From: Manduca sexta
Taxonomy: Eukaryota; Arthropoda; Insecta; Lepidoptera; Sphingidae
Direction of reading: 5' to 3'
NCBI RefSeq assembly: GCF_014839805.1
Contig: NC_051141.1
Location: 18,484,777-18,548,776, forward strand
DNA length: 64,000 bases
In this document: piece by piece, positions 24,333-35,334 of the stretch
Position numbering within the stretch: position 1 is the first letter of the stretch
How the letters are laid out: every line of letters starts with the position of its first letter
The notes under the pieces: generated by a model
What the model saw: only the letters and a program-made list of their open reading frames with translations
Told to the model about the DNA's origin: nothing
Database searches by the model: none
Program-made: the position numbers and the translations under genes

Positions 24333-26400
24333 ACATTACTGCTCTAAATGTATTAACATTAAAAGAAAACTTATTAAATGAATGAAATGAAACTTATTAA
24401 TTGAATGATATATGGCGTTATGGCGTTACAAAACGCCAATTGGAATATTCTCGACCTGAGTGAAATGCAAAGATTGGAAGAAAATTGTTGCGCACCCAGA
24501 CCTGATGTCCTACCATATAGGGGAGACCACAGGAAAACCCTAGTGTGGGATTTTTAGTTAAAAAAAACCCTACCTAAGTACTTAAATGGATTTTATGGTG
24601 TAACGAAGTGCATTGCATTAATAAATTTAAAGCTACCAGATTACAAAGCCCCATGGAAAATTGTCCAGATCTATTCACCCACTGCATGTTAAAGGTGAAT
24701 GTCCATGGAATAAAGATGCAATTATAGGACCTTACAGTTCAAAACATAAAAGCAGGAATGGTAAAATGCTCATGGACTTTGCAATGAAAAATAATCTGCC
24801 TATATTAAACAACATATTCAAGAAAAAGAAAAATAGAATGTGAACATGGTTGTCACCAATAGTAAATAAAAAAATTAAATTGATTTTATAATAAATCAGT
24901 AAACTGAAATTCTTGCCAAGTGTAATTGTCATCAATAATATAATTTTAACACCAACCACCACATTTTCAGAACCCAAGAACCCCAGACCAAAAATAAATC
25001 CAGTGAATATAAAACTTAACAAATATCTATGGTTATGGGCTCCTTTTTCCGCACATAGCCCGTAAAAAAGTCGGGCCATTGTGCGTGAAAAATGACAAAT
25101 ATCTAATAGAAGAAATAGCCAATTCACTTAACTTAAACTTAAAGATTACAAAAGATGCCTACATACAGGAAAAATACACTTGGCTAGAATGTATAATTAC
25201 AACCATTACTTAAAGAGAAGAGCAACAGGAAAGAAAATTCAAATAATTGGTTGACAAATATATTTACCAGAGAATGAAACAGTACCTTACAATATGCTAG
25301 AAGAAACGGAAAAGCAATTGACACAGGAAAACAATAAAGCTCCAGGGCCAGACGACATAAGTAATCAAATACTAAAGGAAAATTAAAGCAGCAATGACAC
25401 CTATACTCACAGAAGTTTGATCAGCACAGAAATCATTCAAAACAATGAACTGAATAAATCATAATGCTTATATTCAAGGGAATCACTGTAATATTGGAAA
25501 CTATTGACTCATTAGTTTAATCTCTGATATTTATAAGAAATTCGAAAAGTTTATTTTATAAAGAACAGAAAGGAAACTAGATGAGCAACACCAATAGACT
25601 GGCAGGATTCCGGAAAGATTTCTCGGTACTAGACCACATACATAAAAAATATGCTCAATACCAGTTTACATACTACATAACTTTTATTGTTTACAGCTTT
25701 CGATTCTCTTGTATACTAAAAAATCTAAGAAGCCTTTAAGGAACTGGATATAGAGTACAAATAATAAGTATTATAATAAATATTTAGACACTGTTCGGCT
25801 TGTATTTGACTAGAAAAGGAAGAAAATATGTTTCAAATACAAAAAAGCGTGAGACTGGGTAATCCTCTATCATCAATACTTTTTCTGGCCGTACCAGAAA
25901 TTATCTTCAGAAGTCTGGAATGGGGAGATGTGGGTATAACTATTAACGTTAATTAAAAAGCAAACTATTATCACATGCATCCTGCCTGTATTGGCATATG
26001 GAAGCGTAACATGGGCTTTAACAAATAACGTAACAAAGTCTTCATACGCGAACATGTCATGAAAAGGAGTCTGATAGGGATTTAAAGAAATAAGGAATAG
26101 CAACATTATAAGCAAGACTGAGGTACATGACATTACTGAAAATAACGAGACAAAACTAGAAATAGGCAGGCCACATGATTAGAGGAAAGTATAAATGGAG
26201 TTAATAATCACACAATGGTACCCATGGAATAGAAAAAGAATGAGAGGTAGACCACAAAGGTGGGATAATTTTAGACAAGTCGCGGGAATAACATGGGGTA
26301 GAATGGCCAGAATGGAGAAGATTGCAGGAGACCATTGTCACCTGGCAAAAGGACACACAAAAATGCAAGATAAGAATACTATATAAATAACCAATAAAGA
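24333..26400 (+). pseudogene. Decayed RTE-clade (BovB-like) non-LTR retrotransposon
   Basis: An endonuclease and reverse transcriptase are readable across shifting frames. Early text around 24430-24660 reads in pieces as an APE-type endonuclease (LSEM-like, IGETTGK, GFLVKK). At 24690-24860 come IIGPYSSKHKSRNGKMLMDF and ILNNIFKKK, typical of the RTE endonuclease. NNKAPGPDDISNQILKEN (25330-25385) is the start of the reverse transcriptase. The C-terminal RGRPQRW..FRQVAGITWGRMA lies at 26230-26310. Many stops and frameshifts make it inactive. It lies inside intron 1 of the phosphatase, opposite to that gene. The AT-rich 23900-24330 may be its 5' leader. RTE elements encode one protein and move by target-primed reverse transcription; assignment to the clade is from these motifs. 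Confidence 0.85.
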
Positions 26401-26467
26401 ATCTTGTGTCTGAAAAGGGCTTATAATAAATAAATCCCATCCCAACTCATATTATATTTATATTATA

Positions 26468-26751
26468 CTAGTTGACCCGACAGACGTTGTCCTATCTTAA
26501 CTATGTATGCACGCGCGCATTCTGTCGATCGCTGACAGTTATATCAAACCACTGACAGTTATATAAAATTAATATTGTCGTTAAGTTGTCTTAAATTTCC
26601 CTATTTTCCGCGCAATTACTTAAATTTTTTCTTTTATAAGAATCTTCTCCTGATAATAACAAACAACAAAAATAAATAATGAAATTGGTCCAGCCCTTCA
26701 CGCGTGATGGCGTGACCAAGAGAAATAGGGATTCATTTTTATGTATATAGA
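26468..26751 (-). mobile_element. Short non-autonomous Helitron (284 bp)
   Basis: The plus strand opens CTAGTTGACCCGACAGACGT and closes ATTTTTATGTATATAGA, the reverse complements of the ends of the 1523-1781 element. Inner sequence matches too (CGCTGACAGTTATAT, TTTCCGCGCAATT). It inserted just beyond the RTE remnant. Confidence 0.75.
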
Positions 26752-26800
26752 TAGATAATTGTGTTGAGTCAGACACAACATAGTAGATAGTAACAAACTA

Positions 26801-27105
26801 GTAAAGCGCGATAGCCTAGTTGTGAATAGAATGGACTGTCAAGCTAAGGTCTGCAGGTCCAAGATATCTACTCTGACTTTTCGAAATTACTTTAAACATA
26901 TGAATTATTTATTGTTCACTTTAACAGTGAAAATATCTAAATTCTTAATAAGAATTTCAAAAGAATGTAAAGTCTGCCTACCCGCATACAGTCTGCATAT
27001 TGAACTAAGGCCTAAACCCTCACCGTAATAAAGAAGGCTAGAACTATAAAGTGGACAGGACATAATATGGAACTCGAATTATTATTATATTAATGATTAT
27101 AAAAA
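26801..27105 (+). repeat. SINE family C, decayed copy
   Basis: The head GCGCGATAGCCTAGTTGTGA and tail block GAACTAAGGCCTAAACCCTC follow the family C order, with AT-rich decay between them and a TTATTATTATATTAATG tail. It is clearly older than the copies at 9329 and 11555. Confidence 0.65.
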
Positions 27106-27258
27106 CTATCCTTATTAGACATTATAAAACCAGTGCAAGCCCACGAAAACTAAAAACAGATGGCAATCCAAGTCATAATTGATATTTTCTTAAATTGTAC
27201 AGACTTGTCTCATTGTTTTCAAACTGATTTATTTGACCTCTAAATTTAAACTATTAAT

Positions 27259-28380
27259 CTATACTATTATATAAAGCTGAAGAGTTTGTTTGTTTGTTTG
27301 TTTGTTTGTTTGAACGCGCTAATCTCAGGAACTACCGGTCCAAACTGAAAAATTCTTTTTGCGTTGGATAGCCCTTTGTTCGTGGAGTGCTATAGGCTAT
27401 ATATCATCACGCTATACCCAATAGGAGCGGGGCAGTAATGGCTAATCTCAGGAACTACCGGTCCAAACTGAAAAATTCTTTTGCGTTGGATAGCCCTTTG
27501 TTCGTGGAGTGCTATAGGCTATATATCATCACGCTATACCCAATAGGAGCGGGGCAGTAATGGCTAATCTCAGGAACTACCGGTCCAAACTGAAAAATTC
27601 TTTTTGCGTTGGATAGCCCTTTATTCGTGGAGTGCTATAGGCTATATATCATCACGCTATACCCAATAGGAGCGGGGCAGTAATGGCTAATCTCAGGAAC
27701 TACCGGTCCAAACTGAAAAATTCTTTTTGCGTTGGATAGCCCTTTGTTAGTGGAGAGCTATAGGCTATATATCATCACGCTATATTCAATAGGAGCGGAG
27801 CAGTAATAGCTAATCTCAGGAACTACCGATTCGAACTGAAAAAAAAATGTTTGTGTTGAATAGTCCTTTATTTGTGGACCGCTATAAGCTATATATCATC
27901 ACGCTATGACCAATAGGAGCGGAGCAGTAATGGCTAATCTCAGGAACTACCGGTTTGAACTGAAAAAATCTTTTTGTGTTGGATAGCCCTTTGTTCCTGG
28001 AGTGCTATAGGCATATCATCATGCTATAACCAATAGGAGCGGAGCAGTAAGGAAACATGTTGCAAAAACGGGGAAAATTATGAGTTTTGAGAGCTTCCGT
28101 TGCCTGCGCTGCGTAAACGGTTAAAGTTATGCAACAATGATGTATGACGGGATTGTTTCACTTAAAAAGTTCTAAATAATATAACAAAGTCCCCCGCTGC
28201 ATCTGTCTGCCTTAACGTGTTAAACTCAAAAACTACCTAACGTATTAAGATGAAATTTGGTATGGAGACAGTTTGAGACCCTGGGAAGAACATAGGCTCC
28301 CGGGAAACTACTATTTTTATAACGGAAAACTTTAGCCTGAAAAACTTTATAACGCGGGCGGAGCCGCGAGCAAAAGCTAG
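27259..28380 (+). mobile_element. Non-autonomous Helitron with internal tandem repeats (1.12 kb)
   Basis: It opens TCTATACTATTATATAAAGC and closes CGCGGGCGGAGCCGCGAGC then AAAAGCTAG, flanked by A and T. The 3' hairpin is perfect: CGCGG and CCGCG arms around GCGGAG, a few bases before CTAG, as Helitron termination requires. A (TTTG)n run is at 27284-27312, then six tandem units (separate entry), then a unique 3' part with CAAAGTCCCCCGCTGCATCT and AGACCCTGGGAAGAACATAG, shared with the fragment at 42770-42965. There is no helicase frame, so it depended on an autonomous partner. Confidence 0.85.
27318..28050 (+). repeat. Six-copy minisatellite, about 123 bp per unit
   Basis: Units start with GCTAATCTCAGGAACTACCG at 27318, 27441, 27563, 27686, 27809 and 27933, giving periods of 123, 122, 123, 123 and 124 bp. 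Each ends with CAATAGGAGCGG(G/A)GCAGTAATG. The first three are nearly identical, while units 5 and 6 are diverged and resemble single-unit relatives elsewhere. The array is entirely inside the Helitron. Confidence 0.9.
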
Positions 28381-28425
28381 TAATAAATATGCATACATTT
28401 CTGGTTATTTATAAATTTTAAATAT

Positions 28426-28656
28426 ACATACATACATAACACCACGCATTTATCCCCGAAGGGGTATGCAGAGGCGCAACTAGGGCACCCACTTTTCGCC
28501 AAGTATGTTCCGTCCCATGATGTGATAGGGGGCGAGCCTATCGCCATATTGGGCACAAATTCCAGACTCCGGGCTGATACTGAGCAGAAAAACCCAAATA
28601 TCACTTTCCCCGACCCGGGATTCGAACCCAGGACCTCAGAGCGCTATTGTACCGTT
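28426..28656 (-). repeat. tRNA-derived SINE (family D), young copy with target duplication
   Basis: Nearly identical to 14682-14914. A 12-bp duplication, AATTTTAAATAT, is found at 28414-28425 and 28657-28668. The minus-strand head carries GGTTCGAATCCC, and the other end is (TATG)n. It inserted 45 bp beyond the Helitron 3' end. Confidence 0.85.
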
Positions 28657-29074
28657 AATTTTAAATATGGGATATTAAAACTATTAAAAATAAATTTATA
28701 AAATTAATCAAAGCTGATTCACATCCTCATTACAATCAATATGGATGGAATATTATATTTATTGTTTTTTTGATATATCATGACTAATAATTATTTAAAA
28801 TTGTATTATTTCATAAAATACGGAAAATTATGAGATAGAACAGAATACGAGATTTAGCCATATATGTACTTTTATAAAGTAAAGTAGGCAAACACAAAGT
28901 GAGTCACCAGCCAATGTTCACCATCAGTATTAACCACACAAAAAAAAGGAATCATCAGTGCACTACTGGCCTTTAACATCCGAATAGGCTTTAGTCTTGA
29001 AGCGCCCTATCTTTTTTCTTCTTTTCATACTATGGCTTCTATCATTTTTTTTTACATATACTGGTGGTAAGTCT

Positions 29075-29222
29075 CTCATATGTGAGTCTGGCTGGGTAGC
29101 TACCACTACAATGACTATTTCTGCTGCCAAGCAGCAATGTGTAGTGACTGTGGCGTTCCATTTTGAAAGACCTTGTAGCCAGTATAAACTACTAGACATA
29201 ATAACATAAATGTTACCTGTTC
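29075..29222 (+). repeat. LINE 3' region fragment, relative of 10730-10975
   Basis: GTTCCATTTTGAAAGACCTT then GTAGCCAGTATAAACTACTA and GACATAATAACATAAATG align with GTTTGAAGGACATTGTAGCC and following text at 10755. Upstream TGGTGGTAAGTCTCTCATAT looks like part of the same family. It has no coding potential. Confidence 0.45.
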
Positions 29223-30081
29223 ATGCGCTGACATTCTCTAAATGATAATATATGTCTAAATTTTTTTCTGACATTATTGAGTTGCTCCATAATGTGACCC
29301 TGTATGGACACACCTACGGTCTACCACCTCCAGATTATCACTACCATCATAAAAATAGTTAATCTAACTAATTGGGATAGCATTGTCTATCTAGTGTAAA
29401 CTATAATAATTATAGTAATTTGTACATTATGTGGTGTAGTCGTGGATGGCAAAAATGTTACGAATACATTATTTACACTGTCTCTGTTGGAAAGAGGTAG
29501 CTAAAATAGAAAGTGCGAGTTTCAATATTTTTTCAGATTTTAACAAAGAGTGTATTTGCACATAACACTAATATATCATTGTCCTCAGATAAAATTAATA
29601 GATGCTTTCATATTAAAAATGTCGTTAACTTGTTAAAGTTACTAGCAAATATAAGTACTACATATTACCAACTGGACAAATACTTAGCTGCAAATGGAAA
29701 CAAGTAGTAATAGCGAGTTACGGGCATTATCAGCTGCCTCAACTGCCTGCCTAATTATATATAATAATAATAATAAATGTGTAGACTGACTCAGTTGATC
29801 CCATAATTTTAAGATCATAATATGTTTGCCCAAATTATTAATAACCAGGAAGAAAGTTTATATGAGGTCACCACAGAAAAGTCTCTATTGTATATTCTTG
29901 GTATATAGATGTCTACAGTGGGACAAATACTGTAATACTTATTAACTGCACCGGTTGGGAAGGAACCATTAATTAGCCAAGTTTATGTTTTAGACGCCAG
30001 AAAAATCTAGAACTTGTTCTAATATTGGCAAATTATGCAGTTCATATATAAAAACTAGTGTTTGCTCGAGGCTTCGCCCAC

Positions 30082-30390
30082 GTGAAATCTGCAATTGCTG
30101 AACATTCTGAAGAAGAATCTAACCTTTATCTGCAACTTAAGAAGCCACAAATCTATGCCAAAGATCACCGATTCTTACCTAGGATGATTAGCGGAGCTAT
30201 TGAAATTAAAAAAACATCTGTATTTCAATAGAGAAGATGGTTGGAAGCTTACAAAAGCCTGGGATCCTGTTCTACATTTGATTAAATCAAAAGTTGAAGG
30301 ACTGGTTGTCAGACTTCCTGACACTGTGAGCTCATTATGCATAGATCGAACCATCAACAGTTTAAATTTTAAAAACAAAAATGTATAATT
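30082..30390 (+). pseudogene. Penelope-like element, C-terminal endonuclease fragment
   Basis: One frame gives SAIAEHSEEE and DHRFLPRMISGAIEIKK; after a frameshift the next reads FNREDGWKLTKAWDPVL. The order KSA(I/V)AEH..., H..(Y/F)(Y/L)PR..REAIEI.K and NREDG..L...W.P is the C-terminal end of the GIY-YIG endonuclease of Penelope-like retroelements. Only about 100 residues remain, with a frameshift or stop at the junction, so it is dead. It starts immediately after a reverse-oriented Helitron-like 3' end (CTAG at 30055, then GCTTCGCCCACG). Penelope assignment is from motif recognition only. Confidence 0.65.
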
Positions 30391-30859
30391 ATTGTAAAAT
30401 TAAGGTAAATATTATAACTTTGACTTTTCAAATGACAAAGACCTTAGTCCGCTCCGTGACCATGGAGGAAAGATAAAAACTTATTCATAAACCTATTTAT
30501 GAACACTCTTTAAAAAAAATAAGTTGACAGTAAAATTTTTAAATGAAGGTGCACTAAAAAAGTGTTTGTAATTTTAACAAAATATTTATAATCAAAAAGA
30601 AAAATCTTTTCGAAATATGGAAATATTTACTCAGAAGCCGAGTACAGAATTTTCTTACGTAAGAAGTTGAGATATTATTATACGTGTTTGATTTTCTTTT
30701 CTGCTAAAAATCATATATCGATACTACCTTGTAATTTTTGTGACCCTTAGGCTTTCTGTCACGTCGTCATTTAATACGCTACCAAACGTACTTTTCCGAT
30801 TATGGGCATGCTACAGGACTACAGTAGATGTGGCCAAATGTCCCCGATGAAGATACAGA

Positions 30860-31685
30860 GTCTCTATCCAGGGACAAGACCGATTTCTGCAAAACGCTGT
30901 AATGCGGCAGCCCCAGACTGAAGTTTTACTACCAGCTCGCCAGTTGGCATAAAACTCCAACCCCAGTACCAAATAGTTATCAGTGAACACACTGTCAGAA
31001 GAAGTTTACATAAAGTCAATCTTCACACTTGCATATCACTAAGAGTTCCAAACCTGTGACGTGGAATTCGAGAGCGTCATTTATTGCGAGCTAACACTCA
31101 TGTGTAATGGACCAACAATCAGTGTGCAAATGTTTTGTCTTCAGAAGAGTCTTAATTCGGATTTCCAATTCAATTCAAATTCAAGAAGAGTGCGTGGTCG
31201 TTAGAGTCGACTCCAGAATCTTCAGGAAGTTCATCCTTACCAAGGCGAAATGATAATGGTGTGGGCTAGATTTCGCCTAGGCGGAAGAATAGGTCGTGTT
31301 TGGATATGAGATTTGGATTGAATTTAAATGTGGAGTAATACCGTAACGAAATTGTGCTCCCTATGGTCATTCCTCATTGACAGCAACTAAATCAAAATTA
31401 TATGTTCATGCAAGTGCACACTCCACAAGGCTGGTGATGAATTTGTTCCGCAAGGTCATATTATAGTAGCCTGCTCAGTCAGCCAATCTCAATCTCAATG
31501 AACATGTGTGGGATTAATTGCAAGAATAGCTTTCAGTGATTTTATGCAAAATTATAACATGCAAGAGGAACTTTTTCTACACCTTTCCAGAATATGGAGC
31601 CTTATTTCACAGGCGACAATAGATAGCCCTATTCTAAGTATGCTACCCTGATGTAGAGCCGTCGCTGATGCTTTACAAGGACCAA
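30860..31685 (+). pseudogene. Tc1-like transposase remnant
   Basis: Readable pieces in order are LASWHKTPTPVPN with LHKVNLHTC, LRVPNL, NVLSSEESNSDFQF (the DES region that carries the first catalytic Asp in active relatives), MIMVWARFRLGGRIGRV (the MVWG.I...GRT block), CKCTLHKAGDEF (the DNARPHTA region, altered) and a degraded end. The order is that of Tc1-family DDE transposases of about 340 residues. Stops and frameshifts are frequent and the catalytic triad is broken. No terminal inverted repeats were identified. Confidence 0.7.
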
Positions 31686-31689
31686 TAGA

Positions 31690-32180
31690 TTATTCAAAAG
31701 TTTTTGGGATTAATCTTTTTAATAAATTTTTACTTGGGTTTAGTTTTTTTAATTTACATTTACTTTTTTTTTGTTCTAGCACTGGTTTAATTTTTTGTAG
31801 AATTTTAAATTTCTCACTAACATCATCATTTCTGCCGGTAATCGTACACTGTTGGACATAAGCCCCCCCATTGAGCGCCGTAGGGACCTGTTCTGGGCCA
31901 CCCTCATCCATCAGACAGCGGCGGCCCTCACCAGATTGTCAGTCATCTCGTGGGGGCCCTGCCTATACAACATTTTCCACTTCATGGTCACCACTCCTGA
32001 ACTTCTCCACCCCAACGGCCATCAGTTCTACAAGCTATGTGCTCTGCCCACTACCACTTAAGTTTGGCAACTCTAAGGGCTATGTCAGTTACTTTGGTTC
32101 TCTTGTGGATCCTTCATATTGGATTCGATTCCGCAGGGAAACTATGAGCATAACCTTCCCTAACAAGCATTTATTAAATT
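31690..32180 (-). pseudogene. RTE-type retrotransposon, 3' end of the coding region
   Basis: On the minus strand, frames give HEMTDNLVRAAAV, WMRVAQNRS and YVQQCTITGRNDD. The W.RVAQNR..WRSLGEAYVQQW block closes the reverse transcriptase protein of a lepidopteran RTE family. Upstream, the strand reads as decayed linker sequence. It is 5' truncated, carries stops, and differs in sequence from the RTE remnant at 24333-26400. It directly abuts the Tc1 remnant. Confidence 0.65.
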
Positions 32181-32329
32181 GCAAAATTAGTAATATTATT
32201 AAATTATGCTATTGATCTATAACATCTAAAACAAATTCATGTTCAAGTAAAAAAAATTGTTTCCCTTGTTCCCTAGACTTTTTTGATTAGTGTATTTTTC
32301 CTGTCTTTTCCCTGATTTTAACTATTTGC

Positions 32330-32632
32330 TGCATACCAATTTTCATCAAAATGCATTGGAAAGTTGTTGAGTTTATCACATTCAGACAGGCAGACAGACT
32401 TTATTATATAATATGACACACATGCAACGGAAGCTCTTAATGAGAATAAATTTTCCTAATTTTTGCAAAATTTTCCATTAATGCTCCACTCCTATGACCA
32501 TACCATTATGTTATATAGCCTTCTTCGATAGATGAGCTATCTAACACTAAAATATTTTATTTTGTTAATACCAATAGTTCCTGATATTAGCACATTTAAA
32601 CATTTCTCTTCAGCTTTATACAATAGTATAGA
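32330..32632 (-). mobile_element. Decayed Helitron, reverse orientation
   Basis: The plus strand ends CTTCAGCTTTATACAATAG then TATAGA, the complement of the TCTATACTATTATATAAAGC start. TTAATGCTCCACTCCTATGA and CCATACCATTATGTTATATA echo the 123-bp unit. The 3' CTAG end is not recognisable. Confidence 0.55.
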
Positions 32633-33482
32633 AGTATAGATAAAAGTAATATGAAAGTATTTATGAGTGTACAGGGACTATATAAGATCAAACAGTATGT
32701 GTGGATGTAGTCAAGGCTGCCAGTCCCGATCTCACAACATACAGATACAGCTTCTTGTGCAGTTACAAATTAAAGAAAAATTCAACAATGGAATATGCAT
32801 ATAAAAATATAACAAACTAGCACTTTCATGCTGACATTTTAATGGTCTTGGGTCAAAATATACTTACAGGCACAAGCCACTCATGCAACTCAACTTTTTA
32901 AACCGTTTTGAATCTCCCAGACAAAAAAATCGCAGGTGTTTTAAAACCATAATCAGGAATTTATGACCCTAGGTTTCTTTTAGTGGGTACAACTAACAAA
33001 GATATTCACGAAAGTCTACACCTAAGCAAGCCACTGACATATTTACGCAGACAGAATTGCAAGCAGGCGCTAGACCATCACAAATAAACACGAAATTCTA
33101 CAACAGTATCATAAAATCACAATATAAGTACGTAAAACAGTGAATACAAAGTTTCCAGCACCCATAAAAACTTTTTAGAAAGTTTAAAAACAACTAATGC
33201 ATCTCCATTAAGACGTTGGCTAACCAAAAATATATGTCACTGGACCAAATATACTCCAGCGAGTTATAAAATTACTACCGCAAAAGTTTTCGCGAGGGTA
33301 GTGCAAACTTTTTACATAGTTTATTTGTCGCCGTAAACTAATTCAAAGTGGTTGAAACTCGCTTTGCCGGCGTAAACAACGACCAAGCAGCATAGTTAGA
33401 CAGAGGAAAATGTAAACACGCTCCCTTGAGAAGCAGTAATGCGTGGCAAACCAGTACACCGCGTCATTTGCACTTCACTCAC

Positions 33483-33548
33483 CTGATAGACCAGGGGCCA
33501 AGCGTTTCTATTCACAATATCCATATACTCATTTTCCACAGAATTCAT
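33483..33548 (-). CDS. Ptp61F: Ptp61F/PTPN1-like tyrosine phosphatase, exon 1 (residues 1-22)
   Basis: The 22-codon exon starts with ATG at 33548, begins MNSVENEYMD and ends NAWPLVYQ, followed directly by the donor CAG|GTGAGTG. Human PTP1B starts with an acidic helix ending in a W..(I/L)YQ block, and this exon has the same length, acidity and ending. The next residues come from 17932-18093 in the same phase, and the joined peptide has the family spacing from the tryptophan to NRYRD. This helix packs against the catalytic domain in known structures. The ATG is the first in frame after an in-frame stop-rich leader. The acceptor partner is 15.4 kb away. Chance is unlikely, because donor, phase and homology all agree. 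Which isoform uses this start cannot be seen. Confidence 0.85.
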
Positions 33549-33850
33549 GATATATGGATATAATTCACAACACGCGAAGAAACACTCAAGAAACCGTCAG
33601 CGCGCTCAAGACCGGACTTTACTGCACCGACAAGTTAGCGGAACTTGGCAAGATAACTCCCGAAAGTGCAGTGTGATTAATGTTGGATAGATGATGCAGG
33701 GCAGCAGTAACGAAGGTTCAAGAATACAATTCGACTTGACGGAGCAAAATCCGAATATGGAATAAATTGTTGGTGCTGCTTGTTGAATGGGTACACCGCT
33801 GTCTATTTTGGTGCTGTCATACTTCATTTAAATTTCTACTATTGGGTAAC
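33549..33850 (-). promoter_or_regulatory. Probable 5' UTR and promoter region of the Ptp61F-like gene
   Basis: The 300 bp upstream of the start codon are richer in CpG than the surroundings (for example CGTCAGCGCGCTCAAGACCG and CGACAAGTTAGCGG on the plus strand). No clear TATA box is seen. A 73-codon frame in the same orientation (33606-33827) has no recognisable motif and could at most be an upstream frame. Confidence 0.4.
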
Positions 33851-35334
33851 GTTTTCGGAGCTTTTGGTAGTTTATTTTCATCAAACGCGATGGTATACAA
33901 ATGAAGTTAGTAAGTTGTAATGTTTAGTATGTAACATTACACGCTATCAAAAATTTTCATCATTTTGAATTTTCTTGAATTGCGAATATGAAAATAACAA
34001 ATGATTTCTGTATTAAAATTAAGTAAAAACGTGGAACAATTCTAATAAAATTGTTACATCGGATAAAACAATAATTATTGATGAATAGGACCAAATCATT
34101 TTCATGAACAATTCATTTATATTTGTACAAATATTTGTCAAAACTAAATAATAGAAGCGAAGTACAGACATATTTATCAGACGAAAACAATAAATTTTCG
34201 TAATTATGCTTATCTACCATTTTGGAAGACGTTTTTTACTAAAAAATACCATAAATTTTGGATAACAGATGACTTTAGGTCGGTAGCAATTTTTGTCTAT
34301 GGTGTACATCTGACAGTCGCTAGAAAGGACTTACCAGAATAAGCAAACTAGGATACAATTTTAGTAATAAAAACATAACACGCTTAGCGTTCCTGAATAA
34401 TTTGGTATTACGATCCGTGGCAGCTTCTAACATTTTACCCATCGCTTTAAAACTTTCCAGGCATGCTCATTAACGTAAAATGAAATATTTAATTAATTAA
34501 CGTCTAATAGTTGTTAAACTTATGTATTGAGCATCGTAACAGTTTCATTAAATCGCGCCATTTAATGAAGCAATTTATAATAATAATTAGTTTTCTTTTA
34601 TCAATTTAAAACAAATAATTTGGCATGTTAGCTACCGTGCCAGAATACTTAAAATAATATACTAATTTAGGTACATCGTCAAATTAATAAAACCTCATTT
34701 TTGTAAAAGTCATATAAATAGAGAAAAAACAATTCTCCTTTCTATGCTCTCTCCTGTAAACTAGCTTTAATGCAGATAACTCTTTCTACTTTCAACCCGT
34801 TGATTTCTTTAAAAAGAATCATAATTTTGGAATACATACAGGAAATATACAGTACACCAAGAACCAGGCTGACTATTCATTATTATCCTTTATATTTTCT
34901 GACAACAGAACATACGGGAAAAAATTTAACACATTATTGGTACAAGTTCAATAATAGTAATGAACTTTACAAGCGTCTACAAGTTGTAGATTGAGTAAAC
35001 AAAATAAATCAAATACATAAGCTTATATAACATCATTATAATATATATAATTTTTTATATTAATAGTGAAGTATTACTAATTATAAGCAATCGAAAGATG
35101 TTTAAAATGGATTTAAAAAATGTAAGAATATTAAACATCTATTTTTAACAATCTCCTAACTAACGGACACTTTACTTTGACAATTTATTCTAAAATTAAC
35201 AAATTATAGTTGTGAAATTGCCCTCCATATCAATATGACATCCAACTGTTACTCCCATTGCAGCTAATGGTTTTTATAATTGACCACATCACAAATACAT
35301 TCGTAAAACTTTTATTACAATATAAGGAGTAGTA

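Larger units (their letters stand above)
18094..33482 (-). other. Intron 1 of the Ptp61F-like gene (15,389 bp)
   Basis: It is bounded by GTGAGTGAAG (donor, right end) and TCGACAG (acceptor, left end) on the minus strand. Most of the recognisable content is transposon-derived: RTE, Tc1 and Penelope remains, five Helitrons and several SINEs. Stretches such as 18600-19700, 22000-24300 and 32640-33480 are AT-rich and show nothing I can assign. Confidence 0.8.

Noticed and set aside
23963..24334. 123-codon minus-strand hydrophobic frame
   Set aside because: It is the opposite strand of an A-rich region that is probably the leader of the RTE remnant; no signal peptide or family.
24732..25127. 131-codon minus-strand hydrophobic frame
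   Set aside because: Antisense shadow of the RTE endonuclease, which is readable on the plus strand.
27318..28050. CRISPR-like array of regular repeats
   Set aside because: Units of 123 bp are contiguous with no spacers and lie inside a Helitron in a eukaryotic genome; it is a minisatellite.
33606..33827. 73-codon minus-strand frame just upstream of the phosphatase start
   Set aside because: No motif and no splice link; at most an upstream frame in the leader, so it was not called a gene.
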